In this document: positions 58,583 to 64,000 of the stretch, piece by piece
Layout: each line of letters starts with the position of its first letter
How positions within the stretch are numbered: position 1 is the stretch's first letter
DNA from: Bubalus kerabau
Taxonomy: Eukaryota > Chordata > Mammalia > Artiodactyla > Bovidae
Length of the DNA: 64,000 bases
Reading direction: 5' to 3'
Assembly (NCBI RefSeq): GCF_029407905.1
Contig: NC_073633.1
Coordinates: forward strand, 26,612,501 to 26,676,500
Translations under genes and position numbers: made by a program
Notes under the pieces: model-generated
The model's database searches: none
What the model saw: the letters and a program-made list of their open reading frames with translations, nothing else
What the model was told of the DNA's origin: nothing

Positions 58583-61500
58583 AGAATCTCACAAGATATT
58601 AATGGTTATGCCATTATAGAAAGCATTCTCTGAACCCGGTTCTGGCTAAGTAGGCATCTTTACTTAGGAGTTCTCAGAGCACATAATATGCTAAGTAAGA
58701 ATTATGAATGCTAATAGAGATCTATTAAGCTAGAGCATTTACCAAACTTATTTGACTATGGGATCCTTTTTAATTGTTTAATAACCATTAACATCTTGAG
58801 GGATAGTGACATTCTGAAGAACAATTTGGCAAATGTGGTCTCTGAGTTTTTCTAAGAAAAAAAAATCAAATTCATTTTTTAAAAAAATTATTTATTTTTT
58901 AATTGAAGGATAATTGCTTTACAGAATTTTGTTGGTTACTGCCAAACATCAACATGAATCAGCCATAGGTATATATATGCCAAATTCCTTTTTAACTGAT
59001 GTGGGGAAAAATTCTCCGTGTTGGATACAAATGACAGGGATGGAGTCAAAGGGTGTGGTAGGTTGTATCATTATTATTATATTCACCGAAAGTATTTGAT
59101 CCTCCCTTTTATTTGAAAAAGATGATCAATTCCTGCATTGCTTCATTTCCTATGGTGCCTTCTGAGGGAGGGGTATGAGTTCTGCCCAGCTGAGTTTGAG
59201 TGTGGCCCAAAGGCTTTGGTCAATGAACATGGGTGGACATAATGTGTCATGTCCAAGCAGATGCTCTGAGGAGCACTCTGAGTTTCTGCCAGCGGCTCTT
59301 TTGTTCTTCTTCCACTGTCATGAGAGCAGTGTGCCCCAAATAGTGAGCCATCTTTCAGTTTGGATGCTGGAATGAGAAGATGCAGGGGGCAGAGCTTAGC
59401 AGGCACTTTGAAGCCACCAACTTGCAGTAAAAGTAGGAATAACAAAAAAAAATGTTTAAGCTATTGATGTATTGGTGCTGTTTGTTACTGCAGCAGAGTT
59501 GACAAAGAGGGAAATATGGAAGGCTGCTATAAATATGAGTCTCTTTCCAGAGCTCCCAAAAGAGAGACAATCCTGGGGAAGAAGCAGAAAACACAGTGGC
59601 TCAGTTTGTAGCTGAATTTTTTTATACTTCACTGGAGAAAAGTTAGACCTTTGCTCTGGCGAGAAACAACTCTATAAAATGAGATGACTCCATCAGCTTA
59701 GATAGAGATTTGTAGACTTAGTGTAGACTACAGATGCTGACATATCTGAGAGGAAATCTCAATATTTCAAACTGAATGAAGGAAGTCAAAGGACACACAG
59801 AAGCGAATGCTCATAACTAGTCCCACTGGCACTGTCTGCCTCCCTGTAGAGTGTGCTGGGCTTCCCTGGTGTCTCAGTTACTTTCTTTTTTTCCTTTGAC
59901 ATTTAAATTACATTGTTAAGGTGAATAAAGATAATTGATAGCTTTGCATTAAATTATTATAAATTAAATAAAATCAGGTGGATATGCAAAGCAAAAGTGC
60001 ACAAATTTATTATTCTTAGCATTTCACTAATTTATAAAAACTGGTTCAAAGTTGAAATAACTGAACTAATAATAATGACAATTTTATTTACTACATCCAT
60101 GTAAATCCAGAAGTAATATCAAGCTTCTACATTGCTTTCCTAATAGTCTCTCCACATTTCCTCATAGTTCCCATTAGCAGGATGGGTGTGCCCCATATCA
60201 CTAAATTCTGGGAAATCTCTGAGGTTTGGGAAGGCTCTTCAATAAGAACAAAAAGTTGGAAGGAGTGACCATTATCCAAGGAAATGTTCTTTCCCTCCCC
60301 CTTTCCTGTTTGCTTTTCTTAAATTTTTATCTCCTCAACCCATGCCATTCCCATTTAGCTGGTCTGTTTTGTGCCGTGCACAGCAGTGGTACTTTGGAAA
60401 TCTCTAAGCTTTGCTTGGCAGGGAATTTGCTGCATCTGTGGTTAAAGAGCCCCTGTGAAAACTCTGATAGACATTAGCTTCCCCACAAAAAGAGACTGAT
60501 TGTGTCTAGTCTAAGTTCAGTAAATTTCCATCTGTTTTCAGTATGTTTGTTTGTTTAAACTGTAGATATCAGTTTAAAGGTGTGTGTGTGTATGTATGTG
60601 TGTGCGTGTGCATGTATATACTTAGCTATCAAGTGTTTTCATCTTCCTTCCTGGGTCATCTTCAGGTCATCTTGGTCATCTTCCAAGCAAATATTTCTTC
60701 AAGGAAGTAGTGTTTTCTCTGTTAGGAACTCACCTCACTTCCTATGAGAAGCCATCCCCAGCTTTAGGCCATCACTTCCCGCTCTATGTTCTCACAGCTG
60801 TGTGCTCCTTCCTCTGTTAATGTCTTTAATTTCTTGTCTGTTTCTCCCACTAGGAAGAGCACCTTGAGGACAGGAATTGAGCCTTGACAGTTTCTATGGC
60901 TCAGCATGTGGCACAGCACCAGGAATATTGTGCGTGCTCAGTACATATTTGAGGGATTAGGGTATCCATCCCCATAATTACAGACTTGTGCATTTTAATA
61001 ATATAGCTACTGAAAATACCCATTCCAAATCCAAAACACCAAAAAGGCTCATCAGAAACCCAGTCAGGAGTCTCTGAGAAGAGAATCATCATATTGGCCC
61101 CTCTGATTTCTCATAGCTGGCCAGTTTCTCTGGGTAGGTTTTGCTTCCCTGTCCCAGGTCCCTGTGTGGGAACTGGCTCAAATCTACAGAGGGTAGATCC
61201 TCTGACCATCTCAGTTGTCCAGTGTGCCCTGAAATAGGCTCTTGAGTATATCAGACAACTAGAGAAAGGATGGAAATCACTGGTCTCTGAGAACACTTGG
61301 TCTGTAGCACAGGGTGACTCTGGAGACTTCAAGACCACTGCAAAGTGAGAATATAGCAAGGCTTGGGGACCTACCTGCAGCCCAGAGTCAGTGATAATCA
61401 CCAAATTCTGGGAAATTCTGGAATCTAGGAGAGTCATCTAATTATTCATAGAAATTTATTTTTGCAATTTATCAGGTTTAAGATAAGCAAGAGCAGATAG

Positions 61501-64000
61501 ATTCCTGGGTGTCTCAGAGCTTTCAAACTAATGAGAAACTAAACATTAATTCAATTAGTGAAATATATTACAGACAGAAATATGAATGCATATTTAGAAC
61601 CCTAAATCTGAACTTGCTGGGACATCTTGACACATTTGAAGAACTGATGTGTAAACTTTGATCCAAAAGATAAATAGGAGTTAAATAAGTGATGAGGAAA
61701 CAGAAGATGTATTCCATAGGGAGGGAACACTATGTGCGAAGGTCCTGGGGTGGAAAGATACCTGGTGCATTTAAGCAACTGGAGGAGACCTGTTTGACAG
61801 GAGCATGGAAAATGGAAGGAGAGAAGCTGAGAGATACTGGAAGTGGAGGTGAGAAGAGGTCAAATTGTGCAGAGTCTTAGAGGTCTCTTTAAGGATTTTG
61901 GTCTTTTGCTTATAAGCAATGGGAAGTAATTTACAGGATTTTAAATCAGGGATCTGACATGACTGTGATTGTATTGGATCACATGGATCACATTGGCTAC
62001 TGTAGGGAGGAAATATGGAAAGGTCCCAGAGACCAGGTAGCTTGTTCAAAAGGCTGATGAAACATTTCACGAGAAAATGGTAGTTTGGATCCAGGTGTTA
62101 GTGGTGGAGGATGAAGAGAAGTGCATGGATTTGAGATGATGTGTAAGGTAGGAAACCTTGGGAAAGGATCATGTTTAAAGCAAAGTTCTTGACTTAAGTC
62201 TTGGAGTTCTGCTGAGGGAATTTTGAAACATCTACATGGATATGCTAAACAACCAGGATACATAGAATGAATACACACCAGGTGAATACATAATTCATGT
62301 ATTCATAGTCAAGTCATATTTATTAACTACCCACTATATGGTAGTCATTGTATTGAGAATTGTATGGAAAAGAAAAATATATTGAACTTGTATTCTTTTC
62401 TTAAAAGAGTTCAAAAATGTATGAGAGAGTAAGGAGGAATGGTTGAGAATTTGGTATCAAGAAATGAGGATTTGGAGGTTGGATATGATAGCTGTCTTCA
62501 AATAATTGAAAATATGAGGGTTGAACTTAATGTGTTATGGTTCACAATGTGTAACAAAGACCAACATAATAAAGTTACAGGGAGGCAGACTTTGATCTGC
62601 AATAAGAAGGGATTTTTTAATGTAAGGACTATCATCGAAAATACTTGAGACTGAATGATCATTTACTCAATCAATATTTAATGAACATGTAAATTGAATG
62701 GAGAGATTCCTACTTGACCTTTAAGATCCCTTCCGGCTTTCAAATTCAACGATTCTAATTTTCTGTTTAAACTCTTAATTGTTTAGGCTGAAGGTCACAG
62801 CTTGGATTTCCATGAGTCCATTTCCTCACTCAGCCCCTTTCTGTATCTTCCCTGAGCACTTTCAGGATTCTGGAATGAGTTATTTCTTTAAGGTTGTGAC
62901 ACCTCATGATTGAAATGACATTCTCTTCCTTGGTTTGATGCAGAGGAAGAAGTGTACTCTGATTTCTCTCTTTTTTTCCCCTCTTGCCTCTTACTCCATA
63001 CTGTGGTTTTGGGATATTGAATGACTTGTTTTTGTAAGTGCAGCCAATGGATGCCACTGTTCTTGGACATAAGGTACCTTCTTTTTTTTTTCTCTCTCTC
63101 TCTTTCTTACATGGTAACTTCTTGCACCTTTTGAACCATCATATCCTTCATTTCTAGCCACACAGGGTACCCAGGGACTCTTTTGCTTGGGAGCCTGGTG
63201 AAAGTGGCATGCTTATTGTCATTCCCTGACAGTTGACCTCAGAGACTTTTTCAGACGCTCTGGGATTTCTCTTTACTGTTCTGAACTCTTTCAAGTGATC
63301 CATTTTCATGCTAGATAAAAATCACAGAAAGCAGGATAATAGGGATAACAATAAAATAAATTTATTCAACCCTCAATCACCTCTACCAATGCAGTAGGGA
63401 AGAACTAGGACAATACAAAAATATTTGCTGACATTCATATCACTCATTTGGCTCTTGGATTTCTGCAGAAACACTTGGCCCATGCTCATACTATACTAGA
63501 GCTTTTGGTGGCCCTATCTCCACCCACATCTGAGGCTTCAAGTATTATGTAAAAGGCTTTCTTATCTGCCTCCTGCTAAGTTCGGGGATTTCTCTAGGTC
63601 TTTACTTTCAATTCTTGTCTGGTTTCTTTTTTCATTGTTTTGTGCCCAGACTCTCTTAGATTGTTACTGGGCAGTCTTCTTGCTTTCCCCTCAAATGTCC
63701 CTTTTCCTTGGCTCCAGGCTCTGTTTTTCATGCTCACCCCATTCCTGTCTCAGGTTCTGAGTTGTCTCAGCCCAATATGGGCCAGAACTTCATGTTTTCA
63801 TCCATCCTGCAAGAGGAACAGACAACTAGAGACACATGGTCTTATCTTCCATCCCTCTTCTTCCCCATCAGACTTAATCAGACACTAATGATTCATGTTT
63901 TTTAAAAAATTTATTTATTTTTCTGATTAGATTTTGAGTTGAAGGTGTGTAACACAAGGTCCCGGGTTGCAATAGATAATCCAGGAAGGTCACATGTGTG
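58583..64000. other. Gene-free terminal region
   Basis: It holds an antisense L1 fragment (about 58876-58980), AT-rich DNA (59880-60080), a TG-rich microsatellite (about 60578-60618), an L2-like end (about 60865-60960) and a pyrimidine run (63079-63106). I recognise no gene. Open frames are under 110 codons and lack domains. Confidence 0.55.

Overview
This is mammalian nuclear DNA from a ruminant, almost certainly a bovid. The evidence is its repeat content: many BovB (RTE) LINE fragments with a readable reverse-transcriptase frame, more than fifteen Bov-tA type SINEs, cetartiodactyl tRNA SINEs and ruminant L1 3' ends. Species cannot be fixed from sequence alone. No bacterial-style operons, CRISPR arrays or rRNA genes are present, and most open frames are chance frames or lie inside retrotransposons.

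The only host gene segments I can support belong to the T-cell receptor delta (TRA/TRD) locus, all transcribed leftwards (minus strand). A complete two-exon TRDV2-type variable gene lies at 40532-41020, with a 23-bp-spacer recombination signal (RSS) at 40493-40531. Downstream of it, further left, are three TRDD segments that are too short for ORF prediction and were found by their paired RSSs. They are an intact TRDD2-like segment at 22241-22249, an intact TRDD3-like segment at 10876-10888 with a perfect 12-RSS, and a second TRDD2-like copy at 4760-4766 whose 3' heptamer has lost its essential CAC. No J or C segment was found; they should lie left of the window.

The left 28 kb is an old tandem duplication. 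Copy A (1 to about 10782) and copy B (about 13190 to 28350) align along their whole length, each carrying an ERVL-MaLR LTR and a TRDD2-like segment, and differ by later SINE, L1 and BovB insertions. The 10783-13190 spacer holds the TRDD3-like segment. The simplest reading is a unit containing TRDD2 plus TRDD3, about 17.6 kb in copy B, with copy A cut off by the window edge. Another TRDD3-like segment is therefore predicted about 2.3 kb beyond position 1.

From 28.4 to 40.4 kb is repeat-rich DNA between the D cluster and TRDV2. From 41.6 to 51.3 kb is dominated by BovB (41615-42895, 45145-47490, 48532-49213, and 50477-51236 nested in a SINE). From 51.3 to 64 kb I see no gene, only old repeats. 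Functionally, the TRDV2 23-RSS pairs with a TRDD 12-RSS, and each intact TRDD 23-RSS can pair with another D or an off-window J, which would allow V-D-D-J delta chains.
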